Origin: a virus
Virus record (IMG/VR): IMGVR_UViG_3300017917_001799
Location: 1 to 39,433 of that record
Length of the DNA stretch: 39,433 nt
Strand: one strand, 5' to 3'
Both the position numbers and the translations under genes were made by a program. Below the pieces are notes generated by a model. The model worked only from the letters and a program-made list of their open reading frames with translations, made no database searches and had not been told where the DNA came from. This document shows positions 8,096 to 16,332 of this stretch, piece by piece. The first letter of the stretch is position 1. Every line of letters starts with the position of its first letter.

Positions 8096-8899
8096 GTGAT
8101 TAAAGGTATAAACGGACAACCATATTTTGACATGGAATCGTATTTAGACATGAATACATTCGCTGCTCTGCAGCCCGAAATCATCCGGGGATTCGCCGAA
8201 GCAAGAGAATATGCCAAAGAAGGCACCTGGATGGCTCCTGGATTTACCTTCAAAGATATGAGCTACAGGCTGCATTGGAAACCAATATACCAAGCCATGG
8301 AAGAATTTATGGCTTTACCCAAAGACGATCCGATCTATCTCGGCGGTATAGATCTATATAGAGATTTTAAAAACTATAAAATAAGAAATAAATTTACTAG
8401 ATATTTAAAAATGTCTATGGGGGCCTATGATCCTTACATCTACTATTTCTTGTGGGAAGAAGGCTCATGGGACGATCGCACCGCTGCACGTAAATTAACA
8501 GAAGAAGCTGCGTATTTTCCTAATACGGTAGCATGGGTTGAAAGTCTGATAGGTAAAGGAATATTTGAACATATTGGAAGAGTTATATTCTTTCATTGCG
8601 AAGCAGATGGAATACCATTTGAACATAGAGATCTTGATGCTAAAAACGGTATGGACCAAACATTCCCCCATAGGAATGAATTTATACACATTCGTCCTAA
8701 CACAAAGAAAGCTATGTATCTATGGGATCCTGAAACTAAAAATAAAACTTATCTCAATACCAGAGCGGCGTGGTGGAACGATCAAGATTGGCACGGCGGA
8801 GAACGTATAATGGAACCGTCTTATGCTTTAAGAATCGACGGAAAGTTTACAGATCAATTCCGTAAAAAACTAGGAATTGATCATATAGACACCTATTGA
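8096..8899 (+). CDS. Fe(II)/2-oxoglutarate oxygenase-like protein
   Basis: A 267-residue protein with H177-x-D179 (FEHRDLD) as the first two iron ligands, H233 (DWHGGE) as the third and R246 (YALRIDG) as the likely 2-oxoglutarate anchor. The N-terminal 170 residues form a helical region of unknown role. The enzyme would hydroxylate or otherwise oxidise a C-H bond in the cytoplasm. The only start at the beginning of the frame is GTG at 8096; an internal ATG at 8132 would remove 12 residues. It stands alone on the plus strand between the kinase-like operon and the halogenase, and overlaps the halogenase end by 7 bases. The DWHGG site is shared with the 18828-19394 product. Confidence 0.7.
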   Translation: MIKGINGQPYFDMESYLDMNTFAALQPEIIRGFAEAREYAKEGTWMAPGFTFKDMSYRLHWKPIYQAMEEFMALPKDDPIYLGGIDLYRDFKNYKIRNKFTRYLKMSMGAYDPYIYYFLWEEGSWDDRTAARKLTEEAAYFPNTVAWVESLIGKGIFEHIGRVIFFHCEADGIPFEHRDLDAKNGMDQTFPHRNEFIHIRPNTKKAMYLWDPETKNKTYLNTRAAWWNDQDWHGGERIMEPSYALRIDGKFTDQFRKKLGIDHIDTY

Positions 8900-10485
8900 T
8901 TTTTTAATACAAGATTTTCCCACTGACTCGGCGTCTGATTTTTAAAGACGTTTTCTTTAAGCCATTGATGATTATTCTTTAATGAACGACTGATTATGCT
9001 GTGTCTTTTTTCTGTATCTAGAAAATATAATTTCGCTAATTCATAGGTATCATCTTTCTTAAGATCATACCACTTAGTAGTATCTAATCCCATATGTACA
9101 GCCCATTGAGCCCACATATATTGAGGGAACATAGTATAACCTTCTAAAGCAGACTGCATGGTATTATTTTTATGTTTATATTTTTCATAGACAAGCTCTG
9201 TATGATTTTCTTTTTTCCCAAGCTCTCTCATTTCACGCCACATAGTGCTGTCTGTTCTAGAACTTAATGTGTAGTGTACTAGAATAAAATCAGAAATATC
9301 ATCGATAGAATACGTCATTATTTCGTTAAATTTTCTAAAATCGTAATGACCGGTTTCTTGATACGAAACTATAACGTCGTATAATCTTCTAACGCTATTG
9401 ATTATCACAAATAAAGCATTGGCTTCTAAAGGTTCTACAAATCCTCCACTTAATCCTAATGCTACTAGATTACCGTCGCCTATTTTTTCTAATCTGTTGG
9501 GTTCCCATTTGATCAATCTGGGTTCTCGTCTACGATTTTTTGTATATTCATAGTATTGATCTAATGCCTTGTTATCATCAAGGAATCGAGATCCAAAAAC
9601 AAGACCGCAGCCCATCCTATGATACACGCCTATCTTAAACATCCAACCAGACTCTTTTGCAATGCTCTGTGTATAATTGACCATTTCTGATTCGGGATCT
9701 TCATAGTCTAATTGACAGACCCATGCTCGATCAGCAACTGCATTCTTATAAGGAATAGATTTCCAACCTAAGGAATTAATTAGAAGTCTTTTAAACCCTG
9801 TTGCATCTAAAAATAAATCCGCTGTAAATTCCTCTCCAGAATCTGTTCTAACAGATTTTATTTTATTTTCTTCAGTTAAAACTTCAGTTACTATAGCATC
9901 TATATGCCTAACTCCATTGGGTATCGCTACACTATCTCTTAAAAAATCAGCCGCTTTGTCAGCATTAATATGTTGCGTCCAACCAAAGGGAGCATTAAGC
10001 ACACATTCTTGACCTACAAAAGGTGCTACATTTTTTTCCATGTAGTAAAACTGACTGTTAAAATATTTGTCAAACTTATCAATTTCATTATCGTTATATA
10101 AATTCAGCAGATAATCAGTTGTTAACGAATTACTGTTATGCGGAAGATCTAGAGGACTTAAAGGTTTATTGATATCTTTATAAAGAAACTTCGAATCCGT
10201 AGGATAGTTGAAACTAAAATATTCATATTCTGATTTACCGTCTTTCCAACCCGCGAATTTATTAGCCAGCTTATAGACCGCTCCTGTAGCACTCATCCAT
10301 TCGTGTGTGTCGAAACCCAGATCTTTAAAGAATTGGGCTACGTGAGGAGTAACACTTTCTCCGACTCCTATGCGCGGTATTTTACTAGACTCAATTACTA
10401 TTATTTCGCAGTTTTCTAAAAACCTAGAGTAATAAGCTGCTGCCATCCAACCAGCTGTTCCTCCTCCAACTATAACGATTTTCAT
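8893..10485 (-). CDS. Tryptophan-halogenase-like FAD-dependent protein
   Basis: A 530-residue protein of the normal length of flavin-dependent tryptophan halogenases. It has the FAD motif GGGTAGWMAA (7-16), the GVGES segment (40-44), the active-site Lys region KLANKF with K76 (equivalent to K79 of PrnA), and GLSGGFVEPLE at 344-354 with the conserved Glu E354. Two deviations stand out: the WxWxIP motif reads WMFKIG (281-286), and the residue after the Glu is Ala355 rather than Ser. The Lys and FAD sites argue for a working flavoenzyme, but these changes could alter halide use or substrate. A reductase partner is not seen nearby. GAGGA at 10493-10497 is its ribosome-binding site, with a late element further up. 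Confidence 0.85.
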   Translation of the reverse strand: MKIVIVGGGTAGWMAAAYYSRFLENCEIIVIESSKIPRIGVGESVTPHVAQFFKDLGFDTHEWMSATGAVYKLANKFAGWKDGKSEYEYFSFNYPTDSKFLYKDINKPLSPLDLPHNSNSLTTDYLLNLYNDNEIDKFDKYFNSQFYYMEKNVAPFVGQECVLNAPFGWTQHINADKAADFLRDSVAIPNGVRHIDAIVTEVLTEENKIKSVRTDSGEEFTADLFLDATGFKRLLINSLGWKSIPYKNAVADRAWVCQLDYEDPESEMVNYTQSIAKESGWMFKIGVYHRMGCGLVFGSRFLDDNKALDQYYEYTKNRRREPRLIKWEPNRLEKIGDGNLVALGLSGGFVEPLEANALFVIINSVRRLYDVIVSYQETGHYDFRKFNEIMTYSIDDISDFILVHYTLSSRTDSTMWREMRELGKKENHTELVYEKYKHKNNTMQSALEGYTMFPQYMWAQWAVHMGLDTTKWYDLKKDDTYELAKLYFLDTEKRHSIISRSLKNNHQWLKENVFKNQTPSQWENLVLKNQ

Positions 10486-10507
10486 CTTTTTATCCTCAAT
10501 ATTAAGC

Positions 10508-10515
10508 TATTTAAT
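10508..10515 (-). promoter_or_regulatory. Late-type promoter element (ATTAAATA) for the halogenase gene
   Basis: On the minus strand ATTAAATA lies 22 bases before the halogenase ATG, with a GAGGA ribosome-binding site between them. It is back-to-back with the TATAAATA element on the plus strand in the same 93-base gap. Confidence 0.5.
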
Positions 10516-10538
10516 ACCGAGCTAACAGGGCAAAAAAA

Positions 10539-10546
10539 TATAAATA
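10539..10546 (+). promoter_or_regulatory. Consensus T4-type late promoter (TATAAATA)
   Basis: An exact TATAAATA match, 32 bases before the ATG at 10579, with AAGGA (10568-10572) as ribosome-binding site 6 bases before the start. This is the best late promoter in the window. Confidence 0.8.
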
Positions 10547-10578
10547 TACAGCAAGAGTTAAAATCTCAAGGAATAAAC

Positions 10579-11175
10579 ATGGACTTTTCATACGTATCTT
10601 ACCCAGCATTACCACCAGAGTTAAAAGCTCTGATCTTAGAAACTGTAGAGAAAGAATGGGATAATCTACAGGCTACAAATATTCAGATGAAAGCTTCTGA
10701 AGCGGTAGTATCTGCCATTACAGAAGACGTAGATCTAACAAACAACCTAGGCTGGCATTATAATGAAAGCAAAGCCCATTTTCCCTTTATTTGCGATTAC
10801 TATGTTTTTGATGTTCCTGCAGAAGTAGCAGTCTGGTTAAGAGATAATGTTTCTGATCAACCAGCGAACATACAGGTTATGACAGCTGGTAGTCATGTTC
10901 CACCGCATATCGATGAAATAAGAAAAGGTGCTTTAAATTATATTATCGAAGCCGGCGGCGACGTTAGAACAGTATTCTATAATGTCAAGGCAGAAAATTC
11001 CAGTCAAAATGCCACTCCGTTTACCGTGATTCCTTATGAAAAATTGGATGTTTCTAACGATGTAGACATACAATCAGAAAGATGGCATACATTAGATACC
11101 ACAAGAATACACAGCGTTGAAGGTATCAATCCTGTAAAGAAAAGAATCGCTATCACTATCAGCATCATCGAATAA
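10579..11175 (+). CDS. Fe(II)/2OG or aspartyl-hydroxylase-like oxygenase (tandem copy 1)
   Basis: A 198-residue protein with the double-stranded beta-helix signature H110-x-D112 (PPHIDE), third ligand H178 (RIHSVEG) and R189 (KKRIAI) as co-substrate anchor. YNV and GGDVRTVFY strands fit the fold. It is related to the next gene (HIDE, GGDS and KRI motifs at matching positions). Together with the aminotransferase gene they form a three-gene plus-strand operon. The target is unknown; small enzymes of this kind act on free amino acids or peptides. Confidence 0.7.
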   Translation: MDFSYVSYPALPPELKALILETVEKEWDNLQATNIQMKASEAVVSAITEDVDLTNNLGWHYNESKAHFPFICDYYVFDVPAEVAVWLRDNVSDQPANIQVMTAGSHVPPHIDEIRKGALNYIIEAGGDVRTVFYNVKAENSSQNATPFTVIPYEKLDVSNDVDIQSERWHTLDTTRIHSVEGINPVKKRIAITISIIE

Positions 11176-11188
11176 GTAAAAACTGGTT

Positions 11189-11196
11189 CATAAATA
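11189..11196 (+). promoter_or_regulatory. Late promoter element (CATAAATA), leaderless arrangement
   Basis: CATAAATA is one base from consensus and is followed by only 4 bases (GTTG) before the ATG at 11201. No ribosome-binding site fits in between, so a message starting here would be leaderless. Read-through from 10539 could still supply a leadered copy. Confidence 0.55.
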
Positions 11197-11200
11197 GTTG

Positions 11201-11827
11201 ATGTATTTCAACTATTTAGAATTTCCAAATTTACCCAATCATCTAACACAACAGGTTCTGGATTTGGTCGACAAACCAATCCAGAATTTTCACGATTCGT
11301 CAGCGTTTATTGACAGCATTAAGAAATTCGGAAATCCTCGTGCTGATGAGATAATCAAAGCCATCACTGATATCAAATACGATCCGACGGATTCGTTAGG
11401 TTATCCATTAGAACAGGCACACGAATTTTATAGCGATCTAGCTTCTTTTGATTTTTTAGAAGTGACCGACGAAATCAATCAATGGGCAAAAGAAAATATC
11501 AGCAAAGATATATTACATGTAAGTATACAGGCCATGTACGGAGGAACTACTGTAACTCCGCATATAGACGAAATGAGAACTTTCGCGTATAATTATGTCA
11601 TAGCCACCGGAGGAGATTCTAAAACTTGCTTCTATAAGGCTCGTCCAGAATTTGAACATCTCAGGATCTATGAAAGAACTATATTTTCAAAGGAACGTTT
11701 AGAATTGATCGAAGAAATTAAAATACAGCCACATCGCTGGCATAGAATTAATACCAAGACTATTCATGCAGTTGAAAATCTTGATCCTTCCTCTAAACGA
11801 ATTTCACTATCTCTGAGTTTTTTATGA
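11201..11827 (+). CDS. Fe(II)/2OG or aspartyl-hydroxylase-like oxygenase (tandem copy 2)
   Basis: A 208-residue protein with H121-x-D123 (TPHIDE), H189 (TIHAVEN) and R200 (SKRISL). It is a tandem relative of the preceding gene, with matching motif spacing but clear divergence elsewhere, so the two may act on different positions or substrates. The ATG at 11201 was chosen over the TTG at 11198 because the late element lies directly before it. The stop overlaps the aminotransferase start (ATGA, 11824-11827), which indicates translational coupling. Confidence 0.7.
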   Translation: MYFNYLEFPNLPNHLTQQVLDLVDKPIQNFHDSSAFIDSIKKFGNPRADEIIKAITDIKYDPTDSLGYPLEQAHEFYSDLASFDFLEVTDEINQWAKENISKDILHVSIQAMYGGTTVTPHIDEMRTFAYNYVIATGGDSKTCFYKARPEFEHLRIYERTIFSKERLELIEEIKIQPHRWHRINTKTIHAVENLDPSSKRISLSLSFL

Positions 11828-13026
11828 CATCAAAACTAATATTTCCCTACGCTATCAATTCTACACAACAAATAAGAAAGATAGAACAATATACAAAATT
11901 TGGTTTTTATTCTCAAGGTAAAGAACTTATAGATCTTAGTCTTGGAAACTGCGGTTGTTTTCCTTTAGGGTTCCAACGACAAGACATTATTGATACCGTC
12001 AATAGACAAATGAGCGATATGCCATTTTGTAGCGGAGAATTTTTTACCACTAACGATTCTGTAATCGAACTCAGCGAAAGATTATTTGAGATCAGTGGAG
12101 GGTTTCGAAGTGTATTCGCACTCAGCGGAAGTGATGCAATTGAAGGTGCTCTACGTTTAGCACAATTATATCATTTACAAAAAGGTAATAACAGAAATAA
12201 ATTTTTAGGATTTGTAAAAAGTTATCACGGAAGTACATATCTTAGCTCAAGTGTTAGCGATGCTACCTACATGACTAACTTCTTCGGAAAAGATGAAAGA
12301 TGTGTATTATCAGATTATAATCTTGACGATATCACTAGCGATTTAACTGCGGTGGTAATAGAAACAGCTAGTTGGCAAAACGGACTAAAAGATCTTGGAG
12401 AAGAATTTTGGAGAAATCTAAGAATACGTTGTAGTGAATTAGATGTGGTATTAATAGTCGACGACATAGCCATGTGTGGCGGTAAGACTGGCAGCTTCTT
12501 TGGATTTAAAGATTTAGTTAGACCTGATATATTCACCATGGGTAAAGCGTTAACATCTGGATACTTTCCGCTCAGTGCTACTATGGTCGAACATAAGATT
12601 TTTGATGTAATCAAAGATCAGGTATTTTGTCACGGATTCACTTACAGTTTCAGTCTCAGTGGGATATATTCAACATTAGCATATCTTAATGTAATTGAGA
12701 GAGAAGGTATATTTGAGAATTATAAATCTATAGAAAAACAAAGTAACGACTTATTTTCTAGATTAGAAAGTGATAGGTTGATCAAAAGTTATAACCATCA
12801 TGGCTTAGTTTACAATTTGAATCTGTTGACTGAGAAACCTGTAGATACAACTTTTGAACAATTGTTGTTTAGTTACGGATTAAACGCAGGCATGTGGAAC
12901 GAGGGCGGAAGTGGTCTATTGATCACTATACCACTAAATGCCGATTTAGAGTATCTAGAACAATTAGAATCTAGATTATATCAAGCATTAGTTAATTATA
13001 GAACGCTTTTCTCCGGATCTAACTAG
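11824..13026 (+). CDS. PLP-dependent aminotransferase, class III-like
   Basis: A 400-residue protein of fold type I. ALSGSDAIEGALRLA (99-113) matches the phosphate-binding SGSEA segment, YHGSTYL (134-140) the PLP-stacking segment, IVDDIAMCGGKTG (211-223) the DEVxxGxGRTG segment with D213 or D214 contacting the pyridine N, and FTMGKALTSGYFP (237-249) holds the Schiff-base K241. This family moves the amine of omega-amino acids, amino sugars or glutamate semialdehyde. It is coupled by ATGA to the upstream oxygenase, so oxidation followed by amination or deamination is a plausible pair of steps. The end overlaps the amidinotransferase gene by 39 bases on the other strand. Confidence 0.85.
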   Translation: MTSKLIFPYAINSTQQIRKIEQYTKFGFYSQGKELIDLSLGNCGCFPLGFQRQDIIDTVNRQMSDMPFCSGEFFTTNDSVIELSERLFEISGGFRSVFALSGSDAIEGALRLAQLYHLQKGNNRNKFLGFVKSYHGSTYLSSSVSDATYMTNFFGKDERCVLSDYNLDDITSDLTAVVIETASWQNGLKDLGEEFWRNLRIRCSELDVVLIVDDIAMCGGKTGSFFGFKDLVRPDIFTMGKALTSGYFPLSATMVEHKIFDVIKDQVFCHGFTYSFSLSGIYSTLAYLNVIEREGIFENYKSIEKQSNDLFSRLESDRLIKSYNHHGLVYNLNLLTEKPVDTTFEQLLFSYGLNAGMWNEGGSGLLITIPLNADLEYLEQLESRLYQALVNYRTLFSGSN

Positions 13027-14058
13027 ATCTAGTGTTAAACAATGGATTCCCGATTCCCAGAACAGTCCATGTCTTTGTTTAACTACATGGCAGTTGATTC
13101 CTCGAGACTCCATTAGTTTAAAAATTTTAGGTTGTACATTAGAAAAAAGTACATTCTGCGGATCAAGAACTAGTACATTACTGTCAAAGAATACTTCTTG
13201 CGCATATCCTTTCCATTCGGTTAACCATTTATCTAACCAAGCATTGGAATATTTGCCGCCTGTGCTTTGATAATCAGTGATAAATTTTACGTCATCAAAC
13301 TTTTCAAAAAAACTTTCCAGGGCAATAATTCTTTTGTTTCTTAACGGTTCCGGAACCCAATTAAAGTTTACACAAAAAACAGTTTCATCATCGGTCATAA
13401 ACCAGCCATGATCGATGTGTCCCCAACCTCTCTGATGTGTATCACCAACATCGACTATAGCATTTTTTTCCACATTACGTTGCATCCACATCAATCCTGC
13501 AGAGGTACCAGGCCCTCGACAATTGGTAATTAATTTGTCTCCGCATTTAAACATAGTAGCAGTATGCCATAGTAATCTATCTTTCAGTTGTTTATGATAA
13601 ACATCCTCTCCGTTAGCCCACCATTTGTCTACTAAGGTTTCTAATATAGGAGGAGGTTGACTAATCCAGTTGTAACCTCTATCAAACAATTCTTGAAATA
13701 TATGGTTGTAATTAACGCTGTCGAGGTATCTATCTGGCATACTTGTATAGGTTTGATAGATTGTATGACCATAGGCTAAGTATTGATCTCTTGGAACCAG
13801 GGGTGCTGTGGGATTTACGACAACAAAATTTTTTAGATCTACGTCATGACCATAATTTGTTACCTTAGGTCTGTGAACTTTGATTCCTAATTTGCTGATA
13901 TAATCTGCTAGATTTTGAAGATCTTCTTTGGTTTCTTGTAAAATAATATTAAATTTATTTCTGGCTTCAGAATCTAGAGCCCAATCTAAATCTCCGGGAG
14001 AATAACAATCTCCCACAATAACTTCTTTCAACGGATCCCAGTTAGTCCAAATATTCAT
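12988..14058 (-). CDS. Amidinotransferase (glycine amidinotransferase/arginine deiminase superfamily)
   Basis: A 356-residue protein with the guanidino-modifying-enzyme plan: NWDPLKEVIVGDCYSPG (6-22) at the N-terminus, NPTAPLVPRD (82-91), the acid-base pair H214-x-D216 in GWGHIDHGW, and the catalytic C340 in SGIHCLTLDLVR near the C-terminus. Enzymes of this group transfer the amidino group of arginine to an amine acceptor, or hydrolyse it. It is the last gene of a long leftward operon and follows the DUF1415-like gene with a 4-base overlap. With the aminotransferase encoded opposite, it could produce and then cap an amine, but that is inference. Confidence 0.85.
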   Translation of the reverse strand: MNIWTNWDPLKEVIVGDCYSPGDLDWALDSEARNKFNIILQETKEDLQNLADYISKLGIKVHRPKVTNYGHDVDLKNFVVVNPTAPLVPRDQYLAYGHTIYQTYTSMPDRYLDSVNYNHIFQELFDRGYNWISQPPPILETLVDKWWANGEDVYHKQLKDRLLWHTATMFKCGDKLITNCRGPGTSAGLMWMQRNVEKNAIVDVGDTHQRGWGHIDHGWFMTDDETVFCVNFNWVPEPLRNKRIIALESFFEKFDDVKFITDYQSTGGKYSNAWLDKWLTEWKGYAQEVFFDSNVLVLDPQNVLFSNVQPKIFKLMESRGINCHVVKQRHGLFWESGIHCLTLDLVRSGEKRSIIN

Positions 14059-14483
14059 GTGTTTAATATCTCTTCTAAATAGCTATTGTCCCAGAAAGAA
14101 TAATAATTGGTTTTAGATAATTTATCTCTAGCATCATTTAAATTATCTCTCCACTGACATAGTATCAGATTATACTTACCGTTGTTAGATCTTACTCCGT
14201 TGATTTCTGTATATCTATCTTTATGATCAGGTAAAAAAATCAAATCTGGAAGTATTTTATTATATTCGTCGGCGATAGATTTTAATTCAACTTCGGAATA
14301 ATCGTCAGGAAGAACGTAGATAATTAATTCGAAATTCCAGGGCGGTGGATCTATATCACTACCGTCTGTTTTTAATATTTCATATTCTGAATTTTTCGCA
14401 AAAGGGCAGAGAGAAAATCCACCTAGCATTATCTGCTTAGTAGAAAGGTGTTCGATCCATTCTTCGATATGCTGTTTTATCAT
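14055..14483 (-). CDS. DUF1415-like protein
   Basis: A 142-residue protein. The N-terminal GFSLCPFAKNSEYEI (about 22-36) resembles the conserved LCPFA stretch of DUF1415 proteins, whose biochemical role is not established. Cys26 in this segment is the obvious candidate functional residue. It overlaps both neighbours by 4 bases (ATGA), so it is likely made in step with the amidinotransferase and the aspartyl-hydroxylase-like enzyme. Confidence 0.45.
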   Translation of the reverse strand: MIKQHIEEWIEHLSTKQIMLGGFSLCPFAKNSEYEILKTDGSDIDPPPWNFELIIYVLPDDYSEVELKSIADEYNKILPDLIFLPDHKDRYTEINGVRSNNGKYNLILCQWRDNLNDARDKLSKTNYYSFWDNSYLEEILNT

Positions 14484-15208
14484 ACATTCTCGTTAATGGT
14501 TCCCCGTTCGAAAGGAATCAATCCAATGCTTTGACTTTCATCGTGATAAAAAATCTCATCCCCCATACCGATCTTATCTTTTAATAGATCAACAATCATA
14601 ATCAATCTATATTCATTGGTATAATTATGTGCGCTGTGCAAGAATTGATTATTAAATCCAAACAAATCATTCCAAGTCGTTTCTTCGCCTCGAACTTCTA
14701 GAAATAGATCTCCTTGGGGTACGATTAAAGGAATATGTATTCTTACATATTTTCCATCTACGTTCTCGGGTCCAATGTGGCGTTTAAGGATAGTGTACGG
14801 CAGTAATGCACTATAGACCATTCCGTAACAAGAATCGCTGTATTTTTCTAACAGTTTCATCGCTGTAGGATATCGTTTAGCAGATTCAGAGTCAATAGTT
14901 TCGTCGAATGTTCTCACACCGTCTAGTTCAACGACGTTTCTAATTAATACACTCCTCCAATTATCAAAATTGCCTGACCATTTATAGGTCTCAGAATCTC
15001 TAGATAGTAGCATCTTAAGAGCTTCTTCCATAGAACAATTTAAATATTGTGGTTGTATGGTATTAACACATTGAGCATCGACTGCTTCCTTTAGTGTAGA
15101 ATATCCTTGCATAAAGTCGTCTATCAGACCTTGCCTATAAGACATAAGATCATCTGCAACTGGAATGTCTTTTCTTGTCCAAATTCTTTTTCTCATTTTA
15201 GTATCCAT
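14480..15208 (-). CDS. Aspartyl/asparaginyl beta-hydroxylase-like oxygenase
   Basis: A 242-residue protein. H144-x-G146 (KRHIGPEN), H191 (FLHSAHN) and R201 (YRLIMIVDL) match the AspH pattern, in which iron is held by two His and the usual Asp is replaced by Gly. HIPLIVPQGDLFLEV (158-172) is the typical strand pair between them. AspH relatives hydroxylate Asp or Asn in peptides, and some act on free amino acids. The N-terminal 70 residues are helical and unassigned. Overlaps the DUF1415-like gene by 4 bases and the SDR by 11. Confidence 0.8.
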   Translation of the reverse strand: MDTKMRKRIWTRKDIPVADDLMSYRQGLIDDFMQGYSTLKEAVDAQCVNTIQPQYLNCSMEEALKMLLSRDSETYKWSGNFDNWRSVLIRNVVELDGVRTFDETIDSESAKRYPTAMKLLEKYSDSCYGMVYSALLPYTILKRHIGPENVDGKYVRIHIPLIVPQGDLFLEVRGEETTWNDLFGFNNQFLHSAHNYTNEYRLIMIVDLLKDKIGMGDEIFYHDESQSIGLIPFERGTINENV

Positions 15209-15809
15209 TTAGTATTGTAATGCTAGAAATAAAATTCCTTTGATTTATTGCTTCTAACAAGAGCTTTACGGTATTTACAAAATCTTCAACAGTAATGATG
15301 CTGTTAGTTTCCATTACTTTTTGATATAATTCAAGACCGTTATGCTCGGGTGTGTCATAGGGATTATAAAAATTAGTTTGACAAATGCCGGGCATGATCA
15401 CAATGCTTTTACACTTACTACCGCTGTGATTTATTTGCCAACTAATTTTGTTTATTGCGTATTTCTCTTCTCCGTATTGTGTTAACCATGTAGCATTACT
15501 AGGAATATCAGCCAAAGGTTCTGCTGCTAAAGAACTTGTGTTAATTAAGTAATGTTGATCACTCCAATGTTGTTGTTGCCATAATTTAGCTATCTCAACC
15601 TGTTGATAATGATAGTAGGCATTGTTAAAAAACAGGTCACAGTCCCTAGTGAGTTCGACGATTCTATCGACATTTTCTTTAGAGCTAATATCAAATCCGT
15701 TATCTTTACTAAAACCCTTAACATTATAACCCAATGATTGAAAATAATCATAGACTCCTTTGCCTAATCCACTGGTGTGTCCCGTTACCGCTATTGATTT
15801 AAAATTCAT
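15198..15809 (-). CDS. Short-chain dehydrogenase/reductase (SDR)
   Basis: A 203-residue protein, short for the family. The nucleotide motif TGHTSGLG (9-16), the NNA segment (62-64), catalytic S92/S93 (INTSS) and Y117-x-x-x-K121 (KYAINK) are all in place, so it should be an NAD(P)H-dependent oxidoreductase acting on an alcohol or ketone. It sits between two AspH-like oxygenases with 11-base overlaps, which fits oxidation of a hydroxyl group installed by one of them. Confidence 0.8.
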   Translation of the reverse strand: MNFKSIAVTGHTSGLGKGVYDYFQSLGYNVKGFSKDNGFDISSKENVDRIVELTRDCDLFFNNAYYHYQQVEIAKLWQQQHWSDQHYLINTSSLAAEPLADIPSNATWLTQYGEEKYAINKISWQINHSGSKCKSIVIMPGICQTNFYNPYDTPEHNGLELYQKVMETNSIITVEDFVNTVKLLLEAINQRNFISSITILNGY

Positions 15810-16332
15810 ATGTGCCTTCCTTGGATACTTCTATCAATACAACTATTCGAGGATCTTCTGTAAAATTCCAAACAGAATGTGGTAAACTCACATCGAGTAT
15901 AAAGCATTCTCCCTCCACCCATTTTCCTTCTATACCATTTTCTTTAAAGCCACAATCGCCCTCGGGTACAATTAAAGGCACATGAATGATAAGATAATTT
16001 TCAAATCCTTCTTCGGTATCTGTATGCGGTAGTACTTCTGCGCCAGGATCTAATATGCTAATGCCAATACTTCTACACTTATCTCCTAGATAATCTGCTA
16101 TATTTTTCAACACCGGATATTTTTCAGAATTTTCTAAATCCCATTCCCCCATATTTTTTATAACAATCATCTTCCATTTCTTATGAATGTCTAGTTCCGC
16201 ATAAGAACCAGCAGGATATAAAGGAACTTGGCTAGTGTCGAGACCATTTACGTTTAGAAATTCTTCTCTAAGATCGGATATCTTACTGTTTATATAATCC
16301 TTATATATGAATCTGTTTACATCATACTCCAT
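15799..16332 (-). CDS. Aspartyl beta-hydroxylase-like Fe/2OG oxygenase
   Basis: A 177-residue protein with H103-x-D105 (LPHTDTEEG), H152 (SLPHSVWN) and R162 (PRIVVLIEV), plus the strand pair IIHVPLIVPEGDCGF (115-129) that closely echoes the 14480-15208 enzyme. Unlike that protein it has the full His-Asp-His triad. It overlaps the SDR gene by 11 bases and the large unknown gene by 11. Confidence 0.75.
   Translation of the reverse strand: MEYDVNRFIYKDYINSKISDLREEFLNVNGLDTSQVPLYPAGSYAELDIHKKWKMIVIKNMGEWDLENSEKYPVLKNIADYLGDKCRSIGISILDPGAEVLPHTDTEEGFENYLIIHVPLIVPEGDCGFKENGIEGKWVEGECFILDVSLPHSVWNFTEDPRIVVLIEVSKEGTYEF

Noticed and set aside
10486-10578. Small precursor-peptide gene in the largest gap of the island
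   Set aside because: The 93 bases are filled by two divergent late promoters and ribosome-binding sites, with no complete small open frame.
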